In this document: in pieces, positions 55,884-64,000 of the stretch
Layout of the letters: every line of letters begins with the position of its first letter
Position numbering within the stretch: the first letter of the stretch is position 1
Source: Veronia pacifica
Lineage (GTDB): Bacteria; Pseudomonadota; Gammaproteobacteria; Enterobacterales; Vibrionaceae
Assembly: GCF_001707825.1 (NCBI RefSeq)
Contig: NZ_LYBM01000001.1
Span: 276,052 to 340,051 of the forward strand
Reading direction: 5' to 3'
Length of the DNA stretch: 64,000 nucleotides
The notes under the pieces: generated by a model
What the model was told of the DNA's origin: nothing
Database searches by the model: none
Seen by the model: the letters and a program-made list of their open reading frames with translations, nothing else
Program-made: the position numbers and the translations under genes

Positions 55884-56789
55884 TTAACTTGACTCGTTAA
55901 CCAAAAACCATTGCTGCAAGGATTCAGCCGTGGTCTTGATCGCTTCGTTTTTACCGTCTTGTTTGCGGCTGATGATGTACCAGGTTAAAGGGAGTCCGTG
56001 TTTGGTGACGGAGACCGCTGCGACCAGTGCTTGCTTTATCGAACGTTTGAGTGCCCAGCGAGAGAGAATGCTCACGCCCAAATCAACGGCGATCATTTCC
56101 ACGATGGCATCGGTCATTTCCACCATTTGTATGTGTGGAATGCGAATGCCGGATGGCCGGATAAAGCGCTCGTATTCAAAGCCGGGAAGCGCATCAAGGC
56201 TGTAGGTGAGATAGTCCTCATCCACCAAATCCTGCGCCTCAATCCAAGGTTTGGAAGCAAGGGCGTGTTCAGGGTGTGTGATCAACACAAGCTCGTCTCT
56301 TATCAGGGGTTTGCAGTCTAGTAACGGGTTCTCTGACCGCGCTGGCGAAATGATGATGTCGGTTTTCCCCGTTATCAGGGTCACTTCGGCTTCACGGGTT
56401 GCAGCAGCAACAAAATCTATTTGTACTTTCTCCCTGCAAAACGCGAGCGATTTCAGAAACCCCGGCACCCAATGGTAAGCGGAGTATTGCGCCATCCCTA
56501 CCCTCACTAAGTGACTGGCATTAGCGGCGGTGCGTTCAAACTCGTCTTCTGCACGCGATAGCTCCGGCAATACAGAGGAAGCGGTTTGGATCAGTGCTTG
56601 TCCGGCTGGCGTCGGTTTGAGCTTTCGTCCGTCTCGCTCGAATATCGCGCCACCTAATCGGCGCTCGGCTTCTGCAAGCCGATGGCTCATGGCGGGTTGT
56701 GTCACGCCGAGCACGTTTGCCGCCGCGCCCAAACTACCATATTTTCCAATGGCATCGAGCAACTGCCAATGACGAATCTCCAGCCTCAT
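55884..56789 (-). CDS. LysR-family transcriptional regulator (MetR-like)
   Basis: 301 residues with AAGGAATG upstream. N-terminal winged HTH (HWQLLDAIGKYGSLGAAANV, VTQPAMSHRLAEAERRLG) and a periplasmic-binding-like sensor. The sequence is closest in style to MetR-type regulators. It is divergent from the EamA transporter gene, 120 bases apart, and probably controls it. Confidence 0.88.
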   Translation of the reverse strand: MRLEIRHWQLLDAIGKYGSLGAAANVLGVTQPAMSHRLAEAERRLGGAIFERDGRKLKPTPAGQALIQTASSVLPELSRAEDEFERTAANASHLVRVGMAQYSAYHWVPGFLKSLAFCREKVQIDFVAAATREAEVTLITGKTDIIISPARSENPLLDCKPLIRDELVLITHPEHALASKPWIEAQDLVDEDYLTYSLDALPGFEYERFIRPSGIRIPHIQMVEMTDAIVEMIAVDLGVSILSRWALKRSIKQALVAAVSVTKHGLPLTWYIISRKQDGKNEAIKTTAESLQQWFLVNESS

Positions 56790-56909
56790 ACATGCATTCC
56801 TTTTATGTATTTATAGAGTTATTCATTAATAACTTTATATCAAAACCACTAACATTCTCCTTTGGTTCTTCAGATACACGGCGCTATAACAGAAGGAGGG
56901 AGACACACC

Positions 56910-57769
56910 ATGGGGGGATGGATGGTACTGGCAGCCGCGTTTGGATTCAGCTCGAACCCGTTGTTGGCGCAGTTGTTATTGAGTCAGGGATTCTCCGCCG
57001 ACTCTATCACGCTTTATCGCTTTGCTATCCCGACGCTACTCATGTTGTTTTTAATCAAAAAGCGCCCTGTGTTGGATATTGAATTTCTGCGCTTTGTCGT
57101 CGTGGGCGGGCTTTCGGCTGTTGGCATGCTGGCTTTTATGACAAGCCTGATTCAGCTCGAGCCCAACACAGTGATTTTGATGTATTACGCCTACCCCATG
57201 TTTACGATATTGCTTGGCTGGCTTTGCTTTAATCGAACCATGAGCCGTAACCGGATGATAGCGGCGATACTTATCGCTATCGCGGTCGGTATCATGCAAG
57301 ACGCTCAGGGTGTTAACGCTTCTTGGCTCGATATACTGGTGTGTCTTGTTGCGCCAGCGTCGTATGCGGTGGTGATCAATATGTTTTCTCTGCCGGAGAA
57401 AAGCCACGGTACCGCCGCACGAATGTTCGCGGCCTTGCTCGGTAATGTGATGGTGCTTGTCCCTGTCACACTCTTCAGCCAACACGCCTTTTCGTTGCCA
57501 TCTACGCTTGAGCAGCTTGGACTGGTGCTGGCGCTCGGTGTGCTTTCTGCAGCCCTGCCCCAATATTTGTTTTCACGCGGCGCGCAGTTAGCAGAGATGG
57601 AGAAAACCACCATGATCAGCAGCTTTGAAGTGGTGTTTGCATTGGGGTTGGCGTGGCTGTTTCTGGGGGATGCATTGAGTATGAACGGCATCATGGCGGC
57701 CGCCTGATTTTTCTCGCGGGGCTGATTCGCTATGAAGGGATACCGGCGCCAAGAGACAGTGCAGAATGA
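56910..57769 (+). pseudogene. EamA/DMT-family transporter, frameshifted at the C-terminus
   Basis: AGAAGGAGGG precedes ATG 56910. Ten membrane helices are expected; GGWMVLAAAFGFSSN, LIQLEPNTVILMYYAYPMF and MEKTTMISSFEVVFALGLAWLF are visible. The frame stops early at 57707; one added base near 57700 would restore LIFLAGLIRYEGIPAPR up to TGA at 57767. The break removes only the last helix, so partial function is possible. Just beyond, the sequence joins a GNAT fragment. Regulated by the divergent LysR protein, as such pairs usually are. Confidence 0.75.
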
Positions 57770-57975
57770 TATCAAGCTAAAAGCAGCCAACACAGAGGCG
57801 CTATGTAGGCTGGTTGCCCGTGAAAATGGCGAACCTATCGGTACATTGGATCTCAACATCCGCGAAAATAAGAAGCATCCAGAGCATAAACCGTGAATAG
57901 GTGGTGCTGATGTTCCAACAGCAAAGCGTGGGAGGGGAAATCGCTAAGACGTTAATATGCCTCTCAAAAGTCCCC
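57758..57975 (+). pseudogene. GNAT acetyltransferase fragment, paralogue of the 46088 gene
   Basis: GTGCAGAATGATATCAAGC to CTAAGACGTTAATATGC is about 75-80 percent like 46193-46410 by eye, including ENGEPIGTLDLNIRENKKHP. It has a stop (CCGTGAATAGG) and shifts. The left edge falls at the end of the EamA gene, marking a recombination junction. Confidence 0.75.
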
Positions 57976-58073
57976 CATTTCTGTTTGGCGTGTTTATGCC
58001 AGGGCCTCCGGGCACTTACCTTTGACCTTAGATTTGATAGTGTAAGCCTGACATGTAAGGGAAATAGCACGGT

Positions 58074-58577
58074 ATGGAAACTGAAAATAGCATTAATGCT
58101 AACCTGACTGAATTCCAGTCAAAGGATTATCAGTTACTCATAAACTGGATAGATTCAAGTGAACTCAACTATCTATGGGGTGGTCCACAGTTCGAATATC
58201 CTCTGACAATAAAGCAACTCCAACAGCACTATGCCCGAGATGAGGCCTTGCCCTTCCTGTTTATCCGCGATGATCAGCCTGTAGGATTTATTGAATTATA
58301 TAAGGTGTCAGAGACTGAATATCGACTATGCAGAGTGTTTATCCATCCAGCTCATAGAGGAAAGGGTTATGGCGCAATCATGCTGGAGCTCGCGATCGCT
58401 CGGGCGAAGCACAAATATCAGTCGCAAGTGTTATCGCTCGGTGTTTTTGCGCATAACCGGTCTGCCATCGCCTGTTATGAAAAGTTAGGTTTTAAAACCT
58501 ACGAAGTCGTCAGCGGGTTGAGGTTTTTCAACGGCAAACACTGGGATCTTATCCGTATGGCCCAGAGTTTACGATAA
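58074..58577 (+). CDS. GNAT acetyltransferase
   Basis: 167 residues. INWIDSSELNYLWGGPQFEYPL is the N-terminus of the N-acetyltransferase_3 type; VFIHPAHRGKGYGAIMLEL is the acetyl-CoA loop and AHNRSAIACYEKLGFK the end. The start has no strong ribosome site. Similar proteins act on amines, aminoglycosides or ribosomal proteins; substrate unknown. Confidence 0.82.
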   Translation: METENSINANLTEFQSKDYQLLINWIDSSELNYLWGGPQFEYPLTIKQLQQHYARDEALPFLFIRDDQPVGFIELYKVSETEYRLCRVFIHPAHRGKGYGAIMLELAIARAKHKYQSQVLSLGVFAHNRSAIACYEKLGFKTYEVVSGLRFFNGKHWDLIRMAQSLR

Positions 58578-58830
58578 TTTTCACTCTCCCCTATCCGTTA
58601 ATCATTTCGGGAAAGGGCTGCCTTAAATTTCGTCATATATTCACACTTGCGCAGTCACTAATATGTGAACTATATAGTGTTGTTTTCCTTTCGTATAAAA
58701 TTAAATACTGTGTATGAAACAATCTTAATGCATTGATGCTAAAGGTGACTTAAGATGCGGCCTTTAATTTTTACAGTCGCTTTAAAAGTAATGAAAAAGC
58801 TGTCTGTTAAGTATCAAGGTGTTTTGCTCG

Positions 58831-59196
58831 ATGATTGAAGTAAGTTGCCATTGTGGCAATATCAGAATAACAGTTCCTGCCACTACAGAAGAAGTCACAA
58901 GTTGTAATTGTTCCGCTTGTAGTAAATACGCGGCACTCTGGGCATATTTTTCACCCAAAGAGGTGACCATTACATCTACAAAAGGGGCTATTTCTTCATA
59001 CTGCTGGGGTTATAAAACACTTGAATTTCACCACTGTGATAACTGTGGTTGCTTAACTCATTACACGCCAACAAAAATTGGCAATGAAAACAGAATGGCG
59101 GTCAATTTTCGTTTAGTTTATCCAAGTATTATTCATTCACTTAAAACCCGGTATGTTGATGGTGCTGCTGATACATGGGCAGAAATAAATAAGTAA
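58831..59196 (+). CDS. GFA-family (glutathione-dependent formaldehyde-activating-like) zinc protein
   Basis: 121 residues from ATG 58831 (a GTG at 58819 is also possible). Zinc ligands: SCHCGNI at the start, SCNCSACSKY, and HCDNCGCLTHY. GFA proteins include Gfa/CENP-V; roles range from glutathione adducts to unknown. Single gene. Confidence 0.85.
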   Translation: MIEVSCHCGNIRITVPATTEEVTSCNCSACSKYAALWAYFSPKEVTITSTKGAISSYCWGYKTLEFHHCDNCGCLTHYTPTKIGNENRMAVNFRLVYPSIIHSLKTRYVDGAADTWAEINK

Positions 59197-59323
59197 TTAC
59201 CCAGCACGCTTTTACCCCACGTTGAGTTCGTCTCATTTCAAGTACGATATTTTGAATGTGGTGTTTTACGCCTTTTTCTCGTTTAAATCGCACTTTTTCA
59301 CTACTGCTATACAACGTTGCTTT

Positions 59324-59560
59324 TGTCCACTTCCCCTATGCTGAGACAGGCTAAAACGGGAGTTTTCTGCCACATAAAAGCAGGAGAGCACCATGAAAAA
59401 ATCACGTTTCACTGAATCTCAGAGCGTCTCCATTCTCAAAGAGGCAGATGCAGGCATGAAAGAAGATGATATTTGCCGCCAGCATGGGATCAGTAAAGCG
59501 ACTTACTACTACTGGAAAACTCTCGCTATGCGTTGTCTCGTTAAAGGGGAAGTGGGCCCC
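59324..59560 (+). mobile_element. IS3-family element left-end remnant
   Basis: A terminal-repeat-like start TGTCCACTTCCCCTATGCTG, then AGGAGAGCACC and the ATG at 59393 of an OrfA (MKKSRFTESQSVSILKEADA, DDICRQHGISKATYYYWK). After about 45 codons the sequence departs from OrfA and the rest of the element is missing. It borders the end of the protease gene. Confidence 0.7.
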
Positions 59561-59574
59561 GCTGCGCAAGCTGC

Positions 59575-60324
59575 TCAATTCAAATCAGGAAGCAGGGGAT
59601 TTAGCCTTATCCAGTGCAGTTTTTCTCCGGGGGTATGGCGCTTTACAGTCTTATCCAGCCATTTGCGAGCATAAGCGACCAAAACGCCTCTGCCTGAACC
59701 ATGTGTTACCGCGAATAATACATCACCCGCGATAGCCGTCTCAAATATCCATGGGGAACCGCTGGTTCCTGGCCCGCCTCTTCTGTCTTCTTTCGAAATG
59801 TATGCGTTTTGTTTTTTTCCGGCACGCACAGGGATATTTTTCCATGGTCCTATGGGTACAGACAATTTTTTCATTGGCAGTGAACCATGCTTCGCTTTGA
59901 GCGGTGTGCCTAAAAGCAGAACGGGCTGCAAGACATTTGATTGGTGAATGGGTGTTGTAAGCTGAATCAATGCCAAATCTGCTTTTTTGTAAAGATAAAC
60001 GGCTGAGGCTTTAAGACGTTCTTTAGCACCGCCTTTGTAAAAAAAGCGGGCAGGGATGCTTCCAGGCTTACGCTTTCTTTTATCGGTAATACAGTGCTTT
60101 GCCGTTAATATCCAAGATGGAGCAATAACTGCTCCGCGACAATTACCGAGATGAACGCCATAGTCTTTTCTCGGGTTGGTAGAAAATGGTGTTTGTGATG
60201 GATTGATAAAACTGGCTTTCTGAGTCGTGACAGCATTTTTAGCAAATGAAGGTGATGCATTTGTAAAAATAAAAAAGCAGGCAGAGAGAGTCAGACACAA
60301 TTTTAGCATCTTGGCGTCCATCAT
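59575..60324 (-). CDS. Secreted trypsin-like serine protease (S1 family)
   Basis: 249 residues with a signal peptide (LKLCLTLSACFFIFTNASPSFA). Catalytic triad: H77 in LTAKHC, D116 in KKADLALIQL, S188 in GGPGTSGSP. The second glycine of GDSGG is serine here. Cysteines fit the His-loop disulfide. The end lies next to the IS3 remnant, which may have changed the last residues. Extracellular proteolysis is likely. Confidence 0.85.
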   Translation of the reverse strand: MMDAKMLKLCLTLSACFFIFTNASPSFAKNAVTTQKASFINPSQTPFSTNPRKDYGVHLGNCRGAVIAPSWILTAKHCITDKRKRKPGSIPARFFYKGGAKERLKASAVYLYKKADLALIQLTTPIHQSNVLQPVLLLGTPLKAKHGSLPMKKLSVPIGPWKNIPVRAGKKQNAYISKEDRRGGPGTSGSPWIFETAIAGDVLFAVTHGSGRGVLVAYARKWLDKTVKRHTPGEKLHWIRLNPLLPDLN

Positions 60325-60934
60325 TAATTCATCTTAATCAAACCATAATCATAGATAATGAATCACTACATGTGACGTAAAGGCGAGAATAACGGTGCGC
60401 TTTTTATCGTCTTGAAAGGACAGCTAACTGTAACGATGAGAGCTGTAAATCAAATTCGTTACCTCGGTGAATGGTATGTTGTTCCTAAAGGGTTGAGCAC
60501 TGTCCCAAAGCCCAAAATAATACCCGTTTCATAATGGCAGGCCGTCTTCTGCCGCGCATACTGGTGAACAACAAAGTGAAGTTACTCTGTTATCAGAAGA
60601 GCAAGTTTGGATTTAAGGTATAACAAATAAGGAGTAAGTTGTTGCAACGTCAACACGACATCCTGAGTGTTGAATAAGCCCGATGTTTCTCTGTCAGCTA
60701 ATTTTACGATCTGATTTGGACGTGTGGGGGTGTTAGCGCTTTTTTTGCTTCGAGCGTCGTCATCGCAAAGCAGAGTTCCTCTCTCAGCGCGTGCCTCCTG
60801 AAAGTTCAGTGTCGCTATTTGCCATACCTTTAATTATTCGTGGTTTGCTAATGTTTTATTCTCTGAAACTGGCTTTTGTTCGCTTTTGAATGAGACATGA
60901 TGGCTAGCTTAACATTGCCCCAAATCTTGTTAGT
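60325..60934. other. Non-coding region
   Basis: About 600 bases with no supported gene or attC site. It should contain the protease promoter near 60340-60420. Confidence 0.35.
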
Positions 60935-61270
60935 GCAATAGCACTATTCGAGTCTAATCCCGAGGTTTTAGATAAGAAAATTTTATCCAAAATTTACCGT
61001 CAATCTGGATGAGGGATTTCTCGATACTTGATGTGTGCGATGGGGTAATTAACCGATAAAATGACACTGTGTAAATATCCATGTCGGCCAATTTGTCCAA
61101 TATAATTCATATTTCCCATTTTGGTGTTTTTTCCCGCAAAGGATTTTGAACAATTCTCTTCACGCAAGAGGTTGCGGGGCGTGCAGACGATCGCAAATTT
61201 CACCCATGAATTATATTGGACAAATCGTGAGAATTATATTGGACACTTTGGGGTTTATTTCACTGTTAGC
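60935..61270 (+). repeat. Dispersed repeat, copy D (two modules)
   Basis: 60935-61035 matches 28181-28295 (gaggttttagataagaaaa). 61091-61270 is the second module and has a perfect 20-base inverted repeat: ATTTGTCCAATATAATTCAT at 61091-61110 and its complement at 61206-61225. The right arm encodes MNYIGQI, then IILDTLGF. Ends CACTGTTAGC just before the next gene. Confidence 0.8.
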
Positions 61271-61278
61271 TATACAAG

Positions 61279-61749
61279 ATGAAATTCGAATTAATTAAAT
61301 ATACTGAACTAAATAGGAAGTATTTCGAAGAATCACTGACTTGGGCTCAATACTATGAGCCTGATGATATCGATACACTCGAAGAGCTTGGTTTTGACCG
61401 AAAAGTAGTATCGTCGGAGTTGGAGAACGTTGGTTGGTCTGACGAGTATTGGTTTGCCATCCCAGATAAAACTAAAGTTGGCTCATTTATGTTTGAGCAC
61501 CGAAAGGCCAATTTTATAACCAAATCTGGAAAAAATTTAAGTGGTTATGTAGTTAATTCAGGGCATTGTGTTTGCTTATTCGGTGAAGAAAAGGAATGGG
61601 ATATTAATATCAACCTTCTTGATCTTCTGGAGGAGGAAATCAGTGAACTTAAAAACGATGTAGGTCTCGCAGAGATTGAAGAACTATTGCCTTTAAAGGT
61701 TAGTATTCCGTTCAAAGGCATTCAATTTACATTCGCAGAGAGCAGCTAA
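61279..61749 (+). CDS. Hypothetical protein (gene cassette)
   Basis: 156 residues, acidic, with SDEYWFAIPDKTKVGSFMFE, and a Leu/Glu-rich helix near residues 112-130. Followed by an attC site overlapping the stop. No ribosome site is clear (start directly after repeat D). Not recognised; such proteins are common in Vibrio integrons. Confidence 0.65.
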   Translation: MKFELIKYTELNRKYFEESLTWAQYYEPDDIDTLEELGFDRKVVSSELENVGWSDEYWFAIPDKTKVGSFMFEHRKANFITKSGKNLSGYVVNSGHCVCLFGEEKEWDININLLDLLEEEISELKNDVGLAEIEELLPLKVSIPFKGIQFTFAESS

Positions 61750-61830
61750 CAAGGCTATGCATTTGACGTCAAAAAGCTTCGTTCGTTTCACTCACTTCAC
61801 TTTTTGCCGCAAATGATAGCGGCGTTATAC
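61745..61830 (+). other. attC site
   Basis: GCTAACAAGGCTATGCATTT opening and GCAAATGATAGCGGCGTTATAC closing; AAAAAG/CTTTTT arms pair around the middle. 86 bases; overlaps the stop codon of the preceding cassette gene. Confidence 0.85.
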
Positions 61831-61844
61831 AAACGGAGGTGGTT

Positions 61845-62402
61845 TTGAGGTCAGAAAAGCTAGATTTTGAGCATCTTCCTCTCCAAAGTGAGTTAGTTCG
61901 ATCTGTGTGCTCAGTGTTTATTTCAGAAAATGACGTAGTAGCGGCGGTGTTATTGGGCTCATTGGCTGCAGGGAAAGGTGACCGTGTTTCGGATGCAGAT
62001 ATTATTGTGTTCACTAAGAACAACTTCCATAAGTCGGCAAATGAGTGCTTCTCAGTTTTTGAGTGCGACAAGGAAATATTCTACCTACTTGATGGTTTCC
62101 ACAATGATAATGCTTACTTTAAAAAGTACATCTTCAATGATTTAACGAGTACCGAAATTCATTGCTTAGATCTGAGTGAATCGTTCAGTATTTCAAAACC
62201 GTTTAAAGTGCTATTCGACAAAACGGGCATCATCGAGCAAAGGGTAACGGATGAACCAGCTCCAAAGCATGAGGACTTTCCCGCTTATACGAATGGTGAT
62301 GAAGGTCTTACTTGGGAGCTTTTTGATTGTATCAAGTGGTTAAGTCGCGGAAATTATGAGTTGGCTAAGAACCATTTAAAGAAGCTTGCCGATAAACTCT
62401 AA
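61845..62402 (+). CDS. Nucleotidyltransferase-domain protein (gene cassette)
   Basis: About 185 residues from the TTG at 61845, which has GGAGG five bases upstream; a GTG at 61839 is inside that site. NTase motif LLGSLAAGKGDRVSDADIIV gives the GS and DxD metal residues. Members include aminoglycoside nucleotidyltransferases and MNT antitoxins. No HEPN partner is adjacent. Bounded by attC sites. Confidence 0.82.
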   Translation: MRSEKLDFEHLPLQSELVRSVCSVFISENDVVAAVLLGSLAAGKGDRVSDADIIVFTKNNFHKSANECFSVFECDKEIFYLLDGFHNDNAYFKKYIFNDLTSTEIHCLDLSESFSISKPFKVLFDKTGIIEQRVTDEPAPKHEDFPAYTNGDEGLTWELFDCIKWLSRGNYELAKNHLKKLADKL

Positions 62403-62417
62403 TTGTTTGTATAAAAA

Positions 62418-62530
62418 TCTGTTTAAGAATGATTCGCAACGCGAGGCATTTTTACCATGCGTTGAATTTAGTGTTTAAGGTGGTATTCGGGAGTTTCGGT
62501 ATTGCGTTGCTCACACCTTAACAGGGCTAC
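62418..62530 (+). other. attC site, VPR type, interrupted by an insertion sequence
   Basis: CTGTTTAAGAATGATTCGCA, ACGCGAGGCATTTTTACC, GCGTTGAATTTAGTGTTTAA, TTGCTCACACCTTAACAGGGC form all but the last core. The missing core, ATTCGTTATAC, is found at 63867-63877 on the other side of the IS, so the element lies inside this attC. Confidence 0.8.
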
Positions 62531-63863
62531 ATGGATTCCCCCGTTCGTCAAACATCCGCTAGACTTTTGAAGATGGGTTTTGGACTGCCGCTCTACATTC
62601 GGCCTTTTACTGACTCACGTCATGGCCCTGATGACATTGCGCGGTTGCAGTGCCTCATTCGTTAGAAGGCATCAATGTGCCCGCCGCATTAACAGGCTCT
62701 CTGCAAATGGTCTTAACCTTTCCTCATCAGCTGCGTCTGCAATGACCCGGTTGGTGTGTTTCCCTACGCCGCCTCGTGCTCAGGCGGCGTAGTCTTGATA
62801 CTCAGTTTGGTTGTGTAACAGTGCCCAGATAATGCGGGCGTTCTTTGCTGCCAGTGCCACAATGGCTCGATTCATCCCTCGTCGTTCAAGGACGTTTCTC
62901 CCCCAGACACTGAGCCTGTCCTGTTTTTCGCCCAAGTTAGTTATTACAGCTCTTGCACCATGAACCAAGAGCGTTCGCAGGTATTTGTCACCGCGTTTAC
63001 TGATACGCCCCAGTCTGGGTTTACCGCCTGTTGAATACTGTTTCGGCACCAAACCTAGCCAGGCAGCGAAGTCTCTCCCGGAGTCGAACTGCTCACCTTT
63101 ACCGATGGCTGCAATAATGGCTGTGGCGGTTTGAGGCCCGACACCTCGGACGTGAGAATACGCTTTGCATTGGGGCTGGCTTTGGTCACCATATCAAAGC
63201 ACTGTTCCGTGTCGTCGATACGTTGATTCAATGTCTGTAGGTGTTCAAAACAATCCGCCAAGACGGCGCGCGCAATATCAGGTAAGCCGTTTTCAGCGGC
63301 TTCGAGAATGAGCGGCACCTCCCGTTGTACAGCGGCTCGCCCCGTAGGGAAAACGATACCGAACTCACTGAGCAAAGCACGAATACGATTAATGAGAGCA
63401 GTGCGCTCCTGAACCCAGTGTTCACGCATTCTGTGAATAGAAAGAATCGCTTGTCGTTCAGGTGATTTAACAGGAACAAATCGAGTTGAAGGACGCTGAA
63501 CCGCTTCACAGATAGCCATGGCATCATTAAGGTCATTTTTGCCTTTTGTCCGATAAGGGCCAACGTATTTCGCGGCCATTATACGGGCATCGTGTCCTAG
63601 CTTGATGAACTCTCTCGCCCAATAATGCGCCCCAGAGCACGCTTCGATACCTATACGCATGGTGGGCATATTTGCTAATTTAGTCAGCAATTTAGTACGT
63701 GAAACGGACTTGTGGAGGATGACTTTTCCCCGGTCATCAACGGCGTGCAGAGAGAAGTGATGTTTGGCGAGGTCAACGCCACAAAAGAATAGAGAAGACA
63801 TGGTTACCTCCGGTATTAAACGCGACACCTAAGTGTGGCAAATCCTCGTGAGGGGGAATCCAT
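62531..63863 (-). mobile_element. IS110-family (IS1111-type) insertion sequence within an attC site
   Basis: 1.33 kb bounded by the 12-base inverted repeat ATGGATTCCCCC (62531-62542) and GGGGGAATCCAT (63852-63863). The transposase is on the minus strand. IS1111-attC elements are known to target attC sites and use such short repeats without target duplication, which fits here. Confidence 0.85.
62780..63801 (-). pseudogene. IS110/IS1111 transposase, frameshifted
   Basis: Start ATG 63801 with CCGGAGGTAACC. DEDD domain: FFCGVDLAKHHFSL, IGIEACSGAHYWARE, KNDLNDAMAICEA. A one-base loss near 63151 changes frame inside ILTVRGVGPQTATAI; the other frame continues GRDFAAWLGLVPKQYSTGG and the C-terminal serine domain to 62780. 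Likely inactive unless a programmed shift occurs. Confidence 0.85.
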
Positions 63864-63914
63864 GTCATTCGTTATACGTACTTTGAATTCGGTTTTTATT
63901 TTTAAGGAATTAGC

Positions 63915-63998
63915 ATGTCTATGAGTTTGTTTGTTGTCTTAGCTCTAGAAGTCGAGCCAAATACAAATGATCTTAATGCAGCAGCAAAGGAGCTTTGA
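63915..63998 (+). CDS. Start of a cassette gene, short or truncated
   Basis: 27 codons (MSMSLFVVLALEVEPNTNDL then NAAAKEL) ending in TGA at 63996, two bases before the window end. AAGGAATTAGC upstream is a usable ribosome site. It resembles the beginning of a longer integron protein in which a few bases may be lost at the TGA. It follows the attC core at 63871. Confidence 0.4.
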   Translation: MSMSLFVVLALEVEPNTNDLNAAAKEL

Positions 63999-64000
63999 CC

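Overview
The window looks like chromosomal DNA of a marine gammaproteobacterium, most likely Vibrionaceae (genus not resolved). The grounds are protein style, attC sites of the Vibrio VCR/VPR type, IS remnants, many GNAT acetyltransferases, and moderate GC broken by very AT-rich islands. No rRNA, tRNA, CRISPR array, replication origin or integron integrase was recognised.

Layout. (1) 1-5 kb: start of a DctB-like sensor kinase; a class I ribonucleotide reductase operon whose small subunit, not the large one, carries the ATP-cone, preceded by a Fur-box-like and an NrdR-box-like site; a small ICMT-like membrane methyltransferase. (2) 5-28 kb: accessory and housekeeping mix. It holds a PrtN-type activator next to a HEPN-motif protein, acetyltransferases, secreted proteins, a cholesterol-oxidase-like flavoprotein, an RCC1-like repeat lipoprotein, two small membrane proteins sharing a duplicated leader, DsbB with a DUF5993 partner, a second peptide deformylase, a TIR-like (DUF1863/ThsB-like) protein, a YgiW-like BOF protein, a DUF1996 lipoprotein and a DinB protein. 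(3) 28-33 kb: gene cassettes separated by attC sites (cytidine deaminase, P-loop kinase, DUF4870-like protein, Nudix hydrolase). (4) 33-43 kb: a yjfK-L-M-C-like operon (DUF2491, DUF350, DUF1190, ATP-grasp ligase), a VOC protein, a putative leukocidin-like toxin beside a 1.5-kb AT-rich desert, and a His-rich/HupE/anchor-protein operon. (5) 43-47 kb: a HAD phosphatase, a secreted-protein pseudogene, an IS4 remnant and an attC-linked acetyltransferase. (6) 48-54.6 kb: a histidine kinase and a LuxR-type response regulator bracketing four cell-wall or phage-like genes on the opposite strand (truncated MurE-like ligase, SGNH hydrolase, S74 chaperone, M15 peptidase). (7) 55-64 kb: more attC cassettes, a LysR/EamA pair, IS remnants, a secreted trypsin-like protease, and an IS110/IS1111-type element sitting inside an attC site.

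Three themes recur. attC sites and cassette-like genes are scattered among ordinary genes with no integrase in view. At least two dispersed non-coding repeat families sit in front of these genes and often end at an attC-like core. Many genes are broken by a single in-frame stop (13316, 28609, 44503, 44731, 55217) or a one-base shift (about 51421, 51585, 57700, 63151), which suggests ongoing decay. The best candidates for undescribed biology are the kinase/regulator-bracketed cell-wall module, the Fur-box/ATP-cone reductase, and the repeat that encodes the start of a small membrane protein and breaks at integron-core-like sequences.
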